Positions 33,796-43,210 are shown, counted from the stretch's first letter. The stretch is DNA of 64,000 nucleotides from Dyella monticola (GCF_003363155.1 NZ_QRBE01000009.1:162237-226236); one strand, 5' to 3'. The notes: a model not told the origin generated them from the sequence alone. A program made the numbers and translations.

Positions 33796-36018
33796 TCAGA
33801 AACTGAAAGGCTTTTCCAGCGTCAGAAACAGCCCACGCCGCGGGCCAAACTGCGGTGCGCCCACACCCACGCCGGTACCGCTGCGCAATTCGTACGTACG
33901 ATCCAGCGCATTGATCAATGCCAGCTGCGTATGCAGCTTGCCGATGCTGGCGAAGTCGAAATCGTGCGACACATTCATGTTGAGCTGGAAGTAATCCGGC
34001 AGCGAAAGGCCGTTCGGCGTCAGACCATCCTCACGCAGGCCGCTGCCGAACAAATAATCGGCGCCGACCTTGGTGTTGTCGGTGATCGCGTAAGTGACGC
34101 CACCGGATGAGGTCAACTTCTGATCGTGATCGAGGTGAATCCAGTTGTCGGCGATGTACGCCAACTCCTCCGGCGCGAAGTTGTACTGGCTGGTAATCAC
34201 ATCCTTGCCCATCGCACGGCTGTACGCGGCGTTGAAGTACGCCGAGATCGGACCATGGTTGTACGTGAGTGAAAGCTCGGTACCACGCACGCGGCCGTAC
34301 TTGTAGTTGAAGGTGGAGTAGATCAGCGCGGTGCCGAACTGACCTTCATCCTGCAGGCGGTTGACCTTGCGGTAATACTCGTCCAGCCCGACCGTCCAAT
34401 CCGAACCGATGCTCTGCTGCGCGCCCAGGTCAAAGTAATTGGAGCGCTCGGTCAGCGGCGTGTTGTTGCCGTAGTTCTTCACCGCATTGGTGGTATTGGC
34501 GAAGGCCTCGATGCTTTCGCTGGAGATCAGCTCCGTCTGCGGCGGCGTGAAGTAGCGCGAATAGCCGGCATGCACGGTGGTGCTGTCGGTGGCCTGCCAC
34601 ACCACGCCTACGCGCGGGCTGAGCTGGCTTTCTTCGCGGAAGGCGGTGTAGCGGTCGCCACGCAGGCCGTAGTTGAGCGTCCAGGCGTCGCTGATATCCC
34701 ATTCGTCCTGGATATAGGCCGCGGCCGTCTTGGCGAGAATCCGATCGCCCGTGTTGATGTTGTACGGCACCGTGCTGGCCTGGCTGCCATCGGGGTTGGC
34801 CGGAAACACCAGCGAATTGGTGTTGGTCATGGCGCTGTCGAATTCGTAATACAGACCATAACGCAAGGTGTGCGAGGTGGCCCACGGCCTGGCGAAATCG
34901 GCCTGCACCGTGGAGGCGCGGTCGGCCTGGTTGATCTGCGCCGCGACGCCGTTGAACATCAGATCGCCGATGTCATCGGGGTCATACTGCAGACCGCTGT
35001 AACGCTGGCCTACCGACACCTGGTAATTCGTGTCGCCGAACTTGCCCTGCAAGGCCAGCATGCCGAAGCGCGTTTGCTCGTCCTGGCGCTCGTTCAAATC
35101 GGCGGAATTGAAATGGGTGAGATCCAGATAGCCGAACTGCGGTGTTTGATCGGGGTTGTCCGGAATCTGGAAACGATTATTCGTCACGCCGAAGATGAAG
35201 CTAAGACGCGTGTCGTTGTCAATCAGGTAGGAAATGTCGCCGAAGCCCTTCACCTGATTGGTGTGATCGTGGACCGGGTCTTTGCTGGATGTCGGATTCT
35301 CGATACCGACATTGTTCTCATCGTAGTTGGCGGTGAAGTAATAACTCCACTTGCCGCTGTTGCCCCAGATCGACGCATAGGGATTGATGGTGCCGTAGGA
35401 CCCGCCCGTGATGCCGACCACACCGCCGTTGCCAAGATCAGCGCCCGTCTTGGTGGTGATGTTGACCACCGCCGCGGTGCGCTCGCCGTATTGGGCCGGC
35501 AGCGCGCCGTCGAGCAATTTCACGTTCTCGATCACCCGCGCATCGATGGTCTGACCGAAGCCGGAGATCGATTCAGGCAGCATGACGCCGTTGATGCGGT
35601 ATTGCAGGTTGGCGTGATCGCCGCGTACGTGCAGCTGGCCATAGGAATCCTGCACGACGCCCGGCGCCTGCAGCAGCACCTGGTTCAGTGGCGTGGACGC
35701 ACCCAGCGGCAGCGCCTGGATGTCCTGTGCGCTGATTACGTATTGGCTGCTGCCCGTATCCGGGGAAAGACTGTTGCGCGCCACGTCGAGCGCGGCGGAG
35801 ACATTCACCGGGCCGAGCTGCTTGGCCTTGGCGGCACGGTTGCGCGACGCCGGGTCGGCACTGTCGTCGCCGTTGCCGTCGCTGGCCGGTTGCGGCGGCG
35901 TCGAGGAGGTGGCCGCAGACGTTCCGGAGGTGTTCGAAGGCACGGTTGCAGCGACAACCGAACCCGCGGCGGCATACAGCGCGAGGCTCAGGCCAAGGGC
36001 AAGCGGAGAGACTTTCAT
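33796..36018 (-). CDS. TonB-dependent receptor, candidate zinc-regulated
   Basis: 740 residues, ATG at 36018. Signal peptide MKVSPLALGLSLALYAAAGSVVAA, an acidic D/G-rich linker, then a plug domain (about 70-200, SQYVISAQDIQALPLG, HVRGDHANLQYRINGV, YGERTAAVVNITTKTG) and a barrel ending in LEKPFSF. It differs from the two large paralogs at 18-24 kb. A loop with HDH (PVHDHTNQ) is visible. A perfect 18-bp Zur-like palindrome lies 45 bases upstream. This suggests zinc-responsive expression and a ZnuD-like role, but the substrate is inferred only. Confidence 0.88.
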   Translation of the reverse strand: MKVSPLALGLSLALYAAAGSVVAATVPSNTSGTSAATSSTPPQPASDGNGDDSADPASRNRAAKAKQLGPVNVSAALDVARNSLSPDTGSSQYVISAQDIQALPLGASTPLNQVLLQAPGVVQDSYGQLHVRGDHANLQYRINGVMLPESISGFGQTIDARVIENVKLLDGALPAQYGERTAAVVNITTKTGADLGNGGVVGITGGSYGTINPYASIWGNSGKWSYYFTANYDENNVGIENPTSSKDPVHDHTNQVKGFGDISYLIDNDTRLSFIFGVTNNRFQIPDNPDQTPQFGYLDLTHFNSADLNERQDEQTRFGMLALQGKFGDTNYQVSVGQRYSGLQYDPDDIGDLMFNGVAAQINQADRASTVQADFARPWATSHTLRYGLYYEFDSAMTNTNSLVFPANPDGSQASTVPYNINTGDRILAKTAAAYIQDEWDISDAWTLNYGLRGDRYTAFREESQLSPRVGVVWQATDSTTVHAGYSRYFTPPQTELISSESIEAFANTTNAVKNYGNNTPLTERSNYFDLGAQQSIGSDWTVGLDEYYRKVNRLQDEGQFGTALIYSTFNYKYGRVRGTELSLTYNHGPISAYFNAAYSRAMGKDVITSQYNFAPEELAYIADNWIHLDHDQKLTSSGGVTYAITDNTKVGADYLFGSGLREDGLTPNGLSLPDYFQLNMNVSHDFDFASIGKLHTQLALINALDRTYELRSGTGVGVGAPQFGPRRGLFLTLEKPFSF

Positions 36019-36062
36019 GCAGGGGAATCCGGGCGGGCAAGAGTGGCAGGGGGATCAATTTT

Positions 36063-36080
36063 GAAATGTTATAACATTTC
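36063..36080. promoter_or_regulatory. Zur-like operator palindrome
   Basis: GAAATGTTATAACATTTC is a perfect 18-bp palindrome between the divergent receptor gene (start 36018) and the EcsC-like gene (start 36203). Its half-sites GAAATGTTA match those of the enterobacterial Zur box, but the two halves abut without the central spacer of the E. coli site. The position 45 bases before the receptor start suits repression by a zinc-bound Zur. Confidence 0.6.
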
Positions 36081-36202
36081 CCTTACCGAGGAACGACCCT
36101 CCCAGAAGTCATGCCCCTGGCAGCAGTTCATACCCTCCTCATCAGCACTGCACCTGCGCGGACTATGATCACCTGCATCCCCCTGTTCCCATGGAGCGCG
36201 GC

Positions 36203-36883
36203 ATGACCGAGCCCAACGAGATCCCATCCCGCACCAACCTGCCCGCGGTGATCACCCACGATGAAGCAAGTAGCCGGGTGACGCGGGCGATCCTGGATTT
36301 CATCAGCCAGATTCCCGACAGCAACGTGCACAGCCAACGCGATCCGGAAGTGGAAGCGCGCCGCCTGGCCAACCGCGCCGCGCAGCGCGCCGCGCTTACT
36401 GCCGGCACGCTCGCCCTGCCGCCGGGGCCGCTTGGGTGGCTCACCATCCTGCCGGAGCTGGTGTCGATCTGGAAAATTCAGGCGCAACTGGTCAGTGACA
36501 TTGCCGCGGCCTACGGCAAGCACGCCGAGCTGGGCCGGGAGCAGATGCTGTGGTGCCTGTTCCGCCACACGTCCGCCCAGGCGTTTCGCGATCTGGTCGT
36601 GCGGCTGGGCGACCGCCTGATTTTTCGGCGGGTGTCCTACGGCGTGATTGAACGCATCGCCAAGCAGATTGGCGTGAAAGTGACCCAGCGCGCGCTGGGC
36701 GAAGGGCTTTCGCGCTGGATGCCGGTGATCGGTGCGATTGGTGTGGGCGGTTACGCTTACTACGACACGCGCCAGGTGGCAGCCACGGCCATTGCGATGC
36801 TCAAGAGCGAGATCGGCATGGCGGACGGCGATGAAGCTGCCGAGGCTGTTACGCAGGAAGTGCAGGCCACGCGTTTGCACTAA
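36203..36883 (+). CDS. EcsC-family-like protein
   Basis: 226 residues from the ATG at 36203; GGAGCG seven bases upstream overlaps the alternative ATG at 36191, so the second ATG is chosen. The central LALPPGPLGWLTILPELVSIWKIQAQLV, the DIAAAYG stretch and the C-terminal glycine-rich segment (MPVIGAIGVGGYAYYDTRQV) resemble EcsC-like proteins. Function is unknown; Bacillus EcsC sits near an ABC transporter. It is divergent from the receptor gene and may share the palindrome's control. Confidence 0.6.
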   Translation: MTEPNEIPSRTNLPAVITHDEASSRVTRAILDFISQIPDSNVHSQRDPEVEARRLANRAAQRAALTAGTLALPPGPLGWLTILPELVSIWKIQAQLVSDIAAAYGKHAELGREQMLWCLFRHTSAQAFRDLVVRLGDRLIFRRVSYGVIERIAKQIGVKVTQRALGEGLSRWMPVIGAIGVGGYAYYDTRQVAATAIAMLKSEIGMADGDEAAEAVTQEVQATRLH

Positions 36884-36927
36884 GCGCTGCGCGGCATGGC
36901 GAGGCGGTAAAGTCCTGCCGTGCCCTA

Positions 36928-36957
36928 CCGTCATTCCGGCGAAGGCCGGAATGACGG
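36928..36957. repeat. REP-like palindrome, perfect copy
   Basis: CCGTCATTCCGGC-GAAG-GCCGGAATGACGG is a 13-bp perfect stem with a GAAG loop, between the EcsC-like and the pteridine-reductase-like genes. It is the intact form of the element at 13570. Confidence 0.8.
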
Positions 36958-36992
36958 TGCGGAACGATCAACATCCAGCGCAAGGACATCGC

Positions 36993-37742
36993 ATGGCTTC
37001 GCACAACCCACAACGCCCCGTAGCACTGATCACCGGTGGCGCCAAACGCGTCGGCGCGGTGATCGCGCGCGCGCTGCATGCCGCCGGCTACGACCTTGCA
37101 TTGCACTGCCGCCACTCCACGACCGAAGCGCACGCACTTGCCGATGAGCTTTCCACCCAACGCACTCAAAGCGTCTTCGTTGTGCAAGCCGATCTTGCCG
37201 ACTTGCAGACGTTACCGAAACTGATCGAGGCCACCGTCTCGCAGTACGGCCGTCTCGATGCGCTGGTCAACAACGCCTCCGCCTTCTATCCCACACCCTT
37301 GGAAACGGCCACGTCCGCACAATGGAACGACTTGTTCGCCTCCAATGCACAGGCGCCATTCTTTCTCACACAAGCGGCATGGCCCGCGTTGCGTGCAGCA
37401 CGCGGTGCCATCGTCAATCTCGTCGATATCTACGCCGAGCGCGCACTCGCGCAGCATCCCATCTACGTGATGGCGAAAGCCGCGTTGATAGCCATGACGC
37501 GTTCGCTTGCGCTTGATCTTGGGCCTGATGTGCGCGTCAACGGAGTCGCACCGGGCGCAGTGATGTGGCCAAGCGACGGCAAGCCTTATGCCGAGCAGGA
37601 CGCCATGCTGGCGCGCACGCCACTCAAGCGCGCCGGCACACCCGACGATGTGGCCAGCGCGGTGTTATGGCTGCTGCGCGATGCGCCATTCGTCACCGGC
37701 CAGATCATCCACGTGGATGGCGGCCGCGGCGTGACTGTTTAG
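36993..37742 (+). CDS. Pteridine reductase (short-chain dehydrogenase)
   Basis: 249 residues from the ATG at 36993 (MASHNPQRPVALITGG), with aaggac upstream. This is an SDR fold with the TGGAKRVG nucleotide-binding loop in which Arg replaces the usual Gly-x-Gly pattern, a mark of the pteridine reductase/FolM branch. The NNAS motif and the YxxxK catalytic pair (IYVMAKAAL) are present. The C-terminus has GQIIHVDGGRGV. It is likely to reduce dihydropterins or dihydrofolate with NADPH. folK and folB lie just beyond, convergent. Confidence 0.85.
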   Translation: MASHNPQRPVALITGGAKRVGAVIARALHAAGYDLALHCRHSTTEAHALADELSTQRTQSVFVVQADLADLQTLPKLIEATVSQYGRLDALVNNASAFYPTPLETATSAQWNDLFASNAQAPFFLTQAAWPALRAARGAIVNLVDIYAERALAQHPIYVMAKAALIAMTRSLALDLGPDVRVNGVAPGAVMWPSDGKPYAEQDAMLARTPLKRAGTPDDVASAVLWLLRDAPFVTGQIIHVDGGRGVTV

Positions 37743-37798
37743 GCATTGCCGCCTGCGGGCGGATCTGCGGCTGATATCCATGAAGTCTGTGCTTGCCT

Positions 37799-37825
37799 TG
37801 TCGTCATTCCGGCGAAGGCCCAGAT
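37799..37825. repeat. Degenerate REP-like copy
   Basis: TTGTCGTCATTCCGGCGAAGGCCCAGATG carries the left arm and loop of the palindrome at 36928, but the right arm has decayed. It lies between two convergent genes (37743-37860). Confidence 0.5.
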
Positions 37826-37860
37826 GCTGAGGGATAATGGCAATGAGGGGACGCGAGCAA

Positions 37861-38343
37861 TTAAAGCTCTATCCGCTCCAACGGCTCGCTTAGCACAGGA
37901 AACCCCGCCCACAATTCCGCCATCGTGTGTTGGCTGACCGGATGGCGCAGCTCAGGCGCAATATCAGCGACGGGCTTCAGCACGAAAGCGTGCCTGAGCT
38001 CCTTGCGCGGAATATCCAGGTGTCCCGGCCCCTGCGTGACCAGATCGTCGTACAACACGATGTCCACATCGAGCGTGCGATCGGCGTAACGCGGCACATC
38101 CCGGCGGCGGCCGTGCCGATCTTCCAATGCGTGCAGCCAATCGTTGAGTGCCATAGGCGCAAGATCCGTATCGAGCCCTACGGCTAGATTCACGAAGTCC
38201 GCGCCGTCAAAACCCACCGCCGCGCTGCGATACGCCGGCGATATATCGATGCTGCCGAAGCGCGCGCGCAATTCATCCAACGCCGCGCGCAGATAACGAT
38301 GCGGTTCCTGGTTGGAACCCAGGCTGAGATAGACGCGCGCCAT
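37861..38343 (-). CDS. folK: 2-amino-4-hydroxy-6-hydroxymethyldihydropteridine pyrophosphokinase
   Basis: 160 residues, a usual length. The opening VYLSLGSNQEPHRYLRAAL and the central RYADRTLDVDIVLYDD motif with the magnesium-binding DxD are diagnostic. The LDIPRKELRHAFVLKPVADIAPE block follows. FolK transfers pyrophosphate from ATP to the pterin in folate synthesis. It is 40 bases downstream of folB on the same strand, an operon of consecutive pathway steps. Confidence 0.95.
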   Translation of the reverse strand: MARVYLSLGSNQEPHRYLRAALDELRARFGSIDISPAYRSAAVGFDGADFVNLAVGLDTDLAPMALNDWLHALEDRHGRRRDVPRYADRTLDVDIVLYDDLVTQGPGHLDIPRKELRHAFVLKPVADIAPELRHPVSQHTMAELWAGFPVLSEPLERIEL

Positions 38344-38383
38344 GTCTTAGAGATGCTCCGATCCATTCTCCATAGGAGCATCC

Positions 38384-38740
38384 CTATGGACGTTTGCCGC
38401 GCTCGATGCGCACGCCCACCGCTTTCGCGCCACGCACCGCGCCGGGTTTGGAAAGCTTGAGGCGAACCCACGCCACGCCGAATTCCTCGCGGATGATCCG
38501 CGCGCAATGCTCGGCCAGGGTTTCGACGAGGCCGAAATTCGATTCACTCACATACGCGATGAGTCGCTTGGACACATCCTTGTAATTGAGCGTATCGGCG
38601 ATGTCGTCGCTGGCCGCCGGTTTGGTGTTGTCGAACGCCATTTCGATGTCGAACGACAGGGTTTGGCGCACACGCCGCTCCCAATCGTAAATACCGATGA
38701 CGGTGTCGATGCGCAGGTCTTCAATGAAAACGATATCCAT
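38384..38740 (-). CDS. folB: Dihydroneopterin aldolase
   Basis: 118 residues from the ATG at 38740 (MDIVFIEDLRIDTVIGIYDWE), which is the canonical start of FolB. The frame extends upstream into tsaD without family similarity. The catalytic lysine lies in the LKLSKPGAVRGAKAVGV segment near the C-terminus, and the NFGLVETLAEHCARII helix is conserved. It converts dihydroneopterin to hydroxymethyl-dihydropterin, the substrate of the folK product encoded next. Confidence 0.94.
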   Translation of the reverse strand: MDIVFIEDLRIDTVIGIYDWERRVRQTLSFDIEMAFDNTKPAASDDIADTLNYKDVSKRLIAYVSESNFGLVETLAEHCARIIREEFGVAWVRLKLSKPGAVRGAKAVGVRIERGKRP

Positions 38741-38772
38741 GCGTGCAAGCGTCGCGGATGAGGGTGCTGCGA

Positions 38773-39831
38773 TCAAGCAGCGGGTGGCAGGGTTTGCAGA
38801 TCCCAGCGCGGAAACACCTGGACCGACTCGCCCTGATACTGACCGTGAGCAAGGCGGATCGCACCGGCCAACGCGATCATCGCGCCGTTGTCGGTGCAAA
38901 ACTGCAGGCGCGGGAAGTACGTCTTGAAACCATCCTTGACGCCAGCGGCCGCGAGGTCCTCACGCAGGCGGCGGTTGGCGCCCACGCCACCGGCGATCAC
39001 CAACCGCTTGGCGCCGGTCTCGGCGAGTGCGCGGCGGCATTTGATCAGCAAGGTTTCGACAATGGCTTCCTCGAAGGCGCGCGCGATATCGGCGCGGGTC
39101 TGTTCGCTTTGGTCCGACTGCTGCCAGGCCAGCAGCACCTGCGTTTTCAGGCCGGAGAAACTGAAATCCAGGCCCGGCCGATCGGTCATCGGACGCGAAA
39201 AGCGGAACGCGCCTGCCCTGCCCTGGCTGGCCAGGGCCGCCAGCGCCGGACCACCCGGGTACGGCAGCCCCATCAACTTGGCGGTTTTGTCGAAGGCTTC
39301 GCCGGCGGCATCGTCCAGCGTATCGCCCAGGATGCGGTAGTGCCCGATGGCCTGTACTTCCACCAGCATCGAATGGCCGCCCGACACCAGCAGGGCGACG
39401 AAGGGCGGTTGTGGCGGATCCTCTTCCAGCAAGGGCGCGAGCAGATGACCTTCCATATGATGCACGCCGATCGCCGGCACCCCTAGCGCCCAGGCCATCG
39501 CCCGGCCCATCGCGGCGCCAACCAGTAATGCACCGACCAGGCCGGGGCCGGCGGTGTAGGCGACGCCGCCCACGTCGGCAGGGGTGAGCCCTGCTTCCTT
39601 CAGCGCTTCGCGCACCAGCGGCAGCAGCTTGCGCACGTGGTCGCGGCTGGCCAGTTCCGGCACCACGCCGCCATAGTCGGCATGCAGCTTCACTTGGGTG
39701 TACAGCGCATGCGACAGCAACCCGTGACCGGGCGCCTCGGGCTCCCAGCGCAGCAGAGCAACGCCCGTTTCGTCGCAGGACGTTTCAATGCCCAGCACAG
39801 GGCGCAGCGGGGAATGGGGGGCGTCGGCCAT
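38773..39831 (-). CDS. tsaD: tRNA threonylcarbamoyladenosine transferase TsaD
   Basis: 352 residues from the ATG at 39831 ([20 protein letters not shown]). The ASKHA nucleotide fold begins at [10 protein letters not shown]. The metal-binding histidines are in HHMEGH (H125, H129). Later motifs are [11 protein letters not shown] and [14 protein letters not shown]. With TsaB and TsaE it makes the t6A37 modification of ANN-decoding tRNAs. It is divergent from rpsU, a very widespread bacterial arrangement, and lies 32 bases upstream of folB. Confidence 0.96.
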   Translation of the reverse strand: MADAPHSPLRPVLGIETSCDETGVALLRWEPEAPGHGLLSHALYTQVKLHADYGGVVPELASRDHVRKLLPLVREALKEAGLTPADVGGVAYTAGPGLVGALLVGAAMGRAMAWALGVPAIGVHHMEGHLLAPLLEEDPPQPPFVALLVSGGHSMLVEVQAIGHYRILGDTLDDAAGEAFDKTAKLMGLPYPGGPALAALASQGRAGAFRFSRPMTDRPGLDFSFSGLKTQVLLAWQQSDQSEQTRADIARAFEEAIVETLLIKCRRALAETGAKRLVIAGGVGANRRLREDLAAAGVKDGFKTYFPRLQFCTDNGAMIALAGAIRLAHGQYQGESVQVFPRWDLQTLPPAA

Positions 39832-39939
39832 CGCCAAATGTGTCAGTCTTATCTGAGTTGGGATCCCATTTTGGCGGATAAACCGCCTCCGGGGACACCT
39901 CCGGCCTTCCATGCGCCTGATTTTCCGTGCCCTGGTGCT

Positions 39940-39969
39940 TTGAATTTTTCACCCCAGTCGGCGTATACT
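39940..39969 (+). promoter_or_regulatory. Sigma-70 promoter of rpsU
   Basis: TTGAAT and TATACT are separated by 18 bases, and the -10 box lies about 48 bases before the rpsU start. The region between divergent tsaD and rpsU (39832-40017) shows no other clear feature. Confidence 0.7.
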
Positions 39970-40017
39970 TTGCGGCTCGCCGCATTACTGCGGCCCGTTT
40001 ACCATCCCGGAGTTTCC

Positions 40018-40233
40018 ATGCCCAGCGTAAAAGTCCGCGAGAACGAACCGTTCGAACTCGCCCTGCGTCGCTTCAAGCGCACCTGCGAGAAGGCCGGCGT
40101 CCTTGCCGAGACCCGCAAGCGCGAGTTCTACGAAAAGCCGACCCAGGAACGCAAGCGCAAGCGCGCCGCTGCCGTGAAGCGTCACCTGCGCCGTCTGTCG
40201 CGCGACGTTTCGCGCAAGACCCGCCTGTACTGA
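40018..40233 (+). CDS. rpsU: 30S ribosomal protein S21
   Basis: 71 residues, the standard length. The sequence [20 protein letters not shown] and the very basic C-terminus ([19 protein letters not shown]) are characteristic. CGGAG lies upstream of the ATG. S21 helps the 30S subunit in initiation. It is the first gene of the rpsU-yqeY-dnaG block and has its own strong promoter. Confidence 0.98.
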   Translation: MPSVKVRENEPFELALRRFKRTCEKAGVLAETRKREFYEKPTQERKRKRAAAVKRHLRRLSRDVSRKTRLY

Positions 40234-40399
40234 GCGCTTTTCGCTTCGCGCGGGCATCGAGTCCAGGCGCGCCTCGCGCCGCACTCGACCAAGCGTTCGC
40301 AGCCGGCGCGCTCACTCGCAGCCGCTGCCAGCAAGGCATCTGCACTGGCCGACGTTGCCCCGCAACGTCGGCTTTGTGCTTTCCGAAGGAGTCATCCCC

Positions 40400-40843
40400 A
40401 TGCCGCTGAAACAGCAAATCACCGAAGACATGAAGGCCGCCATGCGCGGTGGCGACAAGCATCGCTTGGGCGTGATTCGCCTGATCCTGGCTGCGATCAA
40501 GCAGCGTGAGGTGGATGAGCGGATCGAACTGGACGACACCCAGATCAACGCCGTGCTCGAGAAAATGCTCAAGCAGCGCAAGGATTCGGTGAGCCAGTAC
40601 GCCGCCGCCAGCCGCGAGGATCTGGCCGATGTCGAGCGCGCCGAAATGGTCGTCATCGAGGCATACCTGCCCGCCAAGCTGAGCGATGCCGAGATCGACG
40701 CCATGATCGAGGCCGCCATCGCCGAAACCGGTGCGACGAGTGCACGCGACATGGGCAAGGTGGTGGCCATGGTCAAGGCCAAGGCGGCCGGTCGTGCCGA
40801 TATGGCCCAGGCTTCTGCGCGCATCAAGGCGCGTTTGAGCTGA
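40400..40843 (+). CDS. yqeY: GatB/YqeY domain protein
   Basis: 147 residues from the ATG at 40400, with AAGGAG upstream. The opening PLKQQITEDMKAAMRGGDKHRLGVIRLI and the EAYLPAKLSDAEI motif identify the YqeY family, which shares the tRNA-binding tail domain of GatB/GatE. It may act in tRNA-dependent processes; the exact role is not known. Its place between rpsU and dnaG is conserved in many proteobacteria. Confidence 0.92.
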   Translation: MPLKQQITEDMKAAMRGGDKHRLGVIRLILAAIKQREVDERIELDDTQINAVLEKMLKQRKDSVSQYAAASREDLADVERAEMVVIEAYLPAKLSDAEIDAMIEAAIAETGATSARDMGKVVAMVKAKAAGRADMAQASARIKARLS

Positions 40844-40882
40844 TCCTCGCTTCCAATCGGCGTTGAGCTTCAGCGATAACAC

Positions 40883-40964
40883 GCGTCGCCCCCGGCGAAA
40901 GCCGGGGCTCAGTGTCTTTAAGCACAGGTAAGCCGCTAGGCCCCGGCTTTCGCCGGGGCGACGG
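40883..40964. repeat. Inverted pair of REP-like palindromes
   Basis: The gap 40844-41267 holds two copies of the CGTCGCCCCGGCGAAAGCCGGGG palindrome in opposite orientation (40883-40907 and 40941-40964) separated by about 33 bases, then the larger element at 41112. An equivalent pair occurs at 43887-43970. This is the layout of a BIME-type REP doublet. Confidence 0.7.
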
Positions 40965-41111
40965 TTCCACAGCACATCACGGTGCCACCACTAGTGTTGC
41001 TACACAGCAGCACCCATGGCGCTCCCTTCACGCCCGCCGCGTTTAGATCAGTTACCTGATAGTGTCGAGTCAGAAGCTCGCCGCAATCGGCTCCCTCCTC
41101 TGCGTGTAGTA

Positions 41112-41212
41112 GGGGAGGGTTAGGGTGGGGCGAAGCAAGCTTGCGGTGAAATCAAATCGTGCCGCAAGCTCGCGCAACCCCACCCCGGCCCTCCCCTGCA
41201 TGCAGGGGAGGG
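41112..41212. repeat. Intergenic inverted-repeat element (CCCTCC family), copy 2
   Basis: Arms 41112-41146 and 41162-41196 are imperfect reverse complements of 35 bases with a 15-base loop. The element ends in a perfect 24-bp palindrome CCCTCCCC-TGCATGCA-GGGGAGGG (41189-41212). It contains no gene. Similar but less regular copies lie at 33671 and 51724. It looks like a small non-autonomous repeat. Confidence 0.65.
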
Positions 41213-41267
41213 AGCAAGCACTCGCTCTACTTGATACTGATCAGAACGCGCCATCGGGAGAAGCCGC

Positions 41268-41438
41268 ATGCTCAAATGGGCCATCATCTTCGCGATCATT
41301 TCGCTGGTTGCCGGTTGGTTGGGTTTCGGCACGCTGTCCGGTGTCGCGGCCGGCATCGCCAAGGTGCTATTCGCCATTTTCGTAATCATCTTCCTGATCG
41401 CCCTGCTCGCCGTCATCGGCGTGATTCACATGCTTTAG
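41268..41438 (+). CDS. DUF1328 small membrane protein
   Basis: 56 residues, beginning MLKWAIIFAIISLVAGWLGF, with CGGGAG upstream of the ATG. Two transmembrane segments with a glycine-rich turn (GFGTLSGVAAGIAK) are typical of the DUF1328/UPF0391 family, small inner-membrane proteins of unknown role often linked to envelope stress. The gene is 36 bases upstream of dnaG. Confidence 0.9.
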   Translation: MLKWAIIFAIISLVAGWLGFGTLSGVAAGIAKVLFAIFVIIFLIALLAVIGVIHML

Positions 41439-41473
41439 CCGCACCGCTTGGGTCCGGCTAGACTAGCCGGACT

Positions 41474-43210
41474 ATGCGCGGCCGCATCCCCGACAGCTTC
41501 ATCGATGAACTGCTTACCCGCGTCGACATCGTCGACGTGATCGAGCGGCGCGTGCCGTTGAAAAAAGCCGGGCGCGAATGGACCGCCTGCTGTCCTTTCC
41601 ACAATGAGCGCACACCGTCGTTTTACGTCAGCCCCGCCAAGCAATTCTTCCACTGCTTTGGCTGCGGCGCGCATGGCAGCGCGATCAAGTTTCTGATGGA
41701 TTACGAGCGGCTGGAATTTCCGGACGCCGTGGAAGAACTGGCGCAGTCGGTCGGGCTCAAAGTGCCTTACGAAGGTGCGCGCGACAACGCACCGCGCGAA
41801 GACAAGACCGATCTCTACGCCGTGCTCGACGCCGCCGCGCGCTGGTACGAAGGCGAACTCAAGCAAAGCGATGACGCCAAGGCGTATTGCCAGCGGCGCT
41901 GCCTGGATGCCGATACCGTCGCGCGTTTTCGCATCGGCTGGGCACCGGCAGGTTTCGATGGTGTGATCCGCAGCCTCGGCACCAGCGAACGGCGCATGCA
42001 GTTGCTGACCGAAGCGGGCATGGTGGCCAGCAGCGAACGCGGCAGCAAGTACGATCGCTTCCGCGAGCGCCTGATGTTTCCGATCCTCGATCGCCGCGGC
42101 CGCGTGATCGCCTTCGGCGGTCGCGTATTGAAATCCGAGCAGGGTCCGAAATACCTCAACTCGCCGGAAACGCCGCTGTTCCACAAAGGCCGCGAACTGT
42201 TCGCCTTGTGGCAGGTGAAGCAAGCCAACCCCAGCCTCGCGCGCATCGTGGTGGTGGAAGGTTACATGGACGTGATCGCGCTGCATCAGGCCGGCCTGCC
42301 GATTGCGGTGGCGACCCTGGGCACAGCAACCACCCCCGAACATACCGAAGTGCTATTCCGCGCTGCGCCCGACGTGGTGTTCTGCTTCGACGGCGACCGC
42401 GCCGGCCGCGCCGCCGCGTGGAAAGCGCTGGAATCGGCGCTTCCGCGTTTGCGCGACGGTCGCCAGGCGTATTTCCTCTTTCTGCCCGACGGCGAAGATC
42501 CCGATACGCTGGTGCGCAAGGAAGGCAAGGACGGTTTCGAGAAACGTCTGCGCGAAGCCACGCCACTATCGGAATATTTCTTCAGCGAACTCTCGCACGA
42601 CGTGGACGTGGGCAGCCTCGACGGGCGCGCACGCCTAGCCGAGCGCGCGCGTCCATTGATAGCACGCTTGCCGGATGGTGCTTTCCGCGACTTGATGGCG
42701 CAGGAACTGGAAAAACGGACCGGTGCGCGTGCGGTGCTGGAAGCCGATCCCATCGCACGGCGTTCCGTGCAACGACCGGTGGCCGTGCAGCGCTCGCTGG
42801 TGCGCAGTGCCATCGCGCTGTTGCTTGCACAACCAAGCATGGCCGATGAGGTGGAGAAACCGTACACCTTTCTGCGCCTGGATAAACCCGGCATCGATCT
42901 GCTCGCCGAACTCATCGACACCGCACGCACCCGGCCTGGCATCAATGCCGCGATGCTGGTGGAACATTTCACCGGACGTGCCGAGCATGGCGCCCTGCAG
43001 AAGCTGGTAGCCGCCACGGTCGTCGGCGAACCGGAAATCCAGCGCGTGGAATTTTTCGACGCGCTGGCACGCATGGAAAAGCAGGCGGTCGATCAGCGTC
43101 GCGATGCGCTGGTTGCGAAAAATCGCGAAGGAACGCTGACCAGCGCGGAAAAAGCCGAGCTTCGCGAACTGCTCGCCGCGCGCGCGCCGACGCCCACTGC
43201 TGCGTCATGA
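41474..43210 (+). CDS. dnaG: DNA primase
   Basis: 578 residues. The CHC2 zinc finger (C40, H43, C61, C64; ACCPFHNERTPSF and FFHCFGCGAHG) has the same positions as in E. coli DnaG. The TOPRIM catalytic core contains VVVEGYMDVIAL and FCFDGDRAGRAAAWKAL with the acidic triad residues. The C-terminal helicase-binding domain is present. It synthesises RNA primers for replication. In many gammaproteobacteria rpoD follows dnaG; here a DedA gene follows instead, and rpoD is not in the visible sequence after it. Confidence 0.96.
   Translation: MRGRIPDSFIDELLTRVDIVDVIERRVPLKKAGREWTACCPFHNERTPSFYVSPAKQFFHCFGCGAHGSAIKFLMDYERLEFPDAVEELAQSVGLKVPYEGARDNAPREDKTDLYAVLDAAARWYEGELKQSDDAKAYCQRRCLDADTVARFRIGWAPAGFDGVIRSLGTSERRMQLLTEAGMVASSERGSKYDRFRERLMFPILDRRGRVIAFGGRVLKSEQGPKYLNSPETPLFHKGRELFALWQVKQANPSLARIVVVEGYMDVIALHQAGLPIAVATLGTATTPEHTEVLFRAAPDVVFCFDGDRAGRAAAWKALESALPRLRDGRQAYFLFLPDGEDPDTLVRKEGKDGFEKRLREATPLSEYFFSELSHDVDVGSLDGRARLAERARPLIARLPDGAFRDLMAQELEKRTGARAVLEADPIARRSVQRPVAVQRSLVRSAIALLLAQPSMADEVEKPYTFLRLDKPGIDLLAELIDTARTRPGINAAMLVEHFTGRAEHGALQKLVAATVVGEPEIQRVEFFDALARMEKQAVDQRRDALVAKNREGTLTSAEKAELRELLAARAPTPTAAS

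Noticed and set aside
34570..36168. 532-codon plus-strand open frame
   Set aside because: Antisense to the receptor gene at 33796-36018, with no motif.
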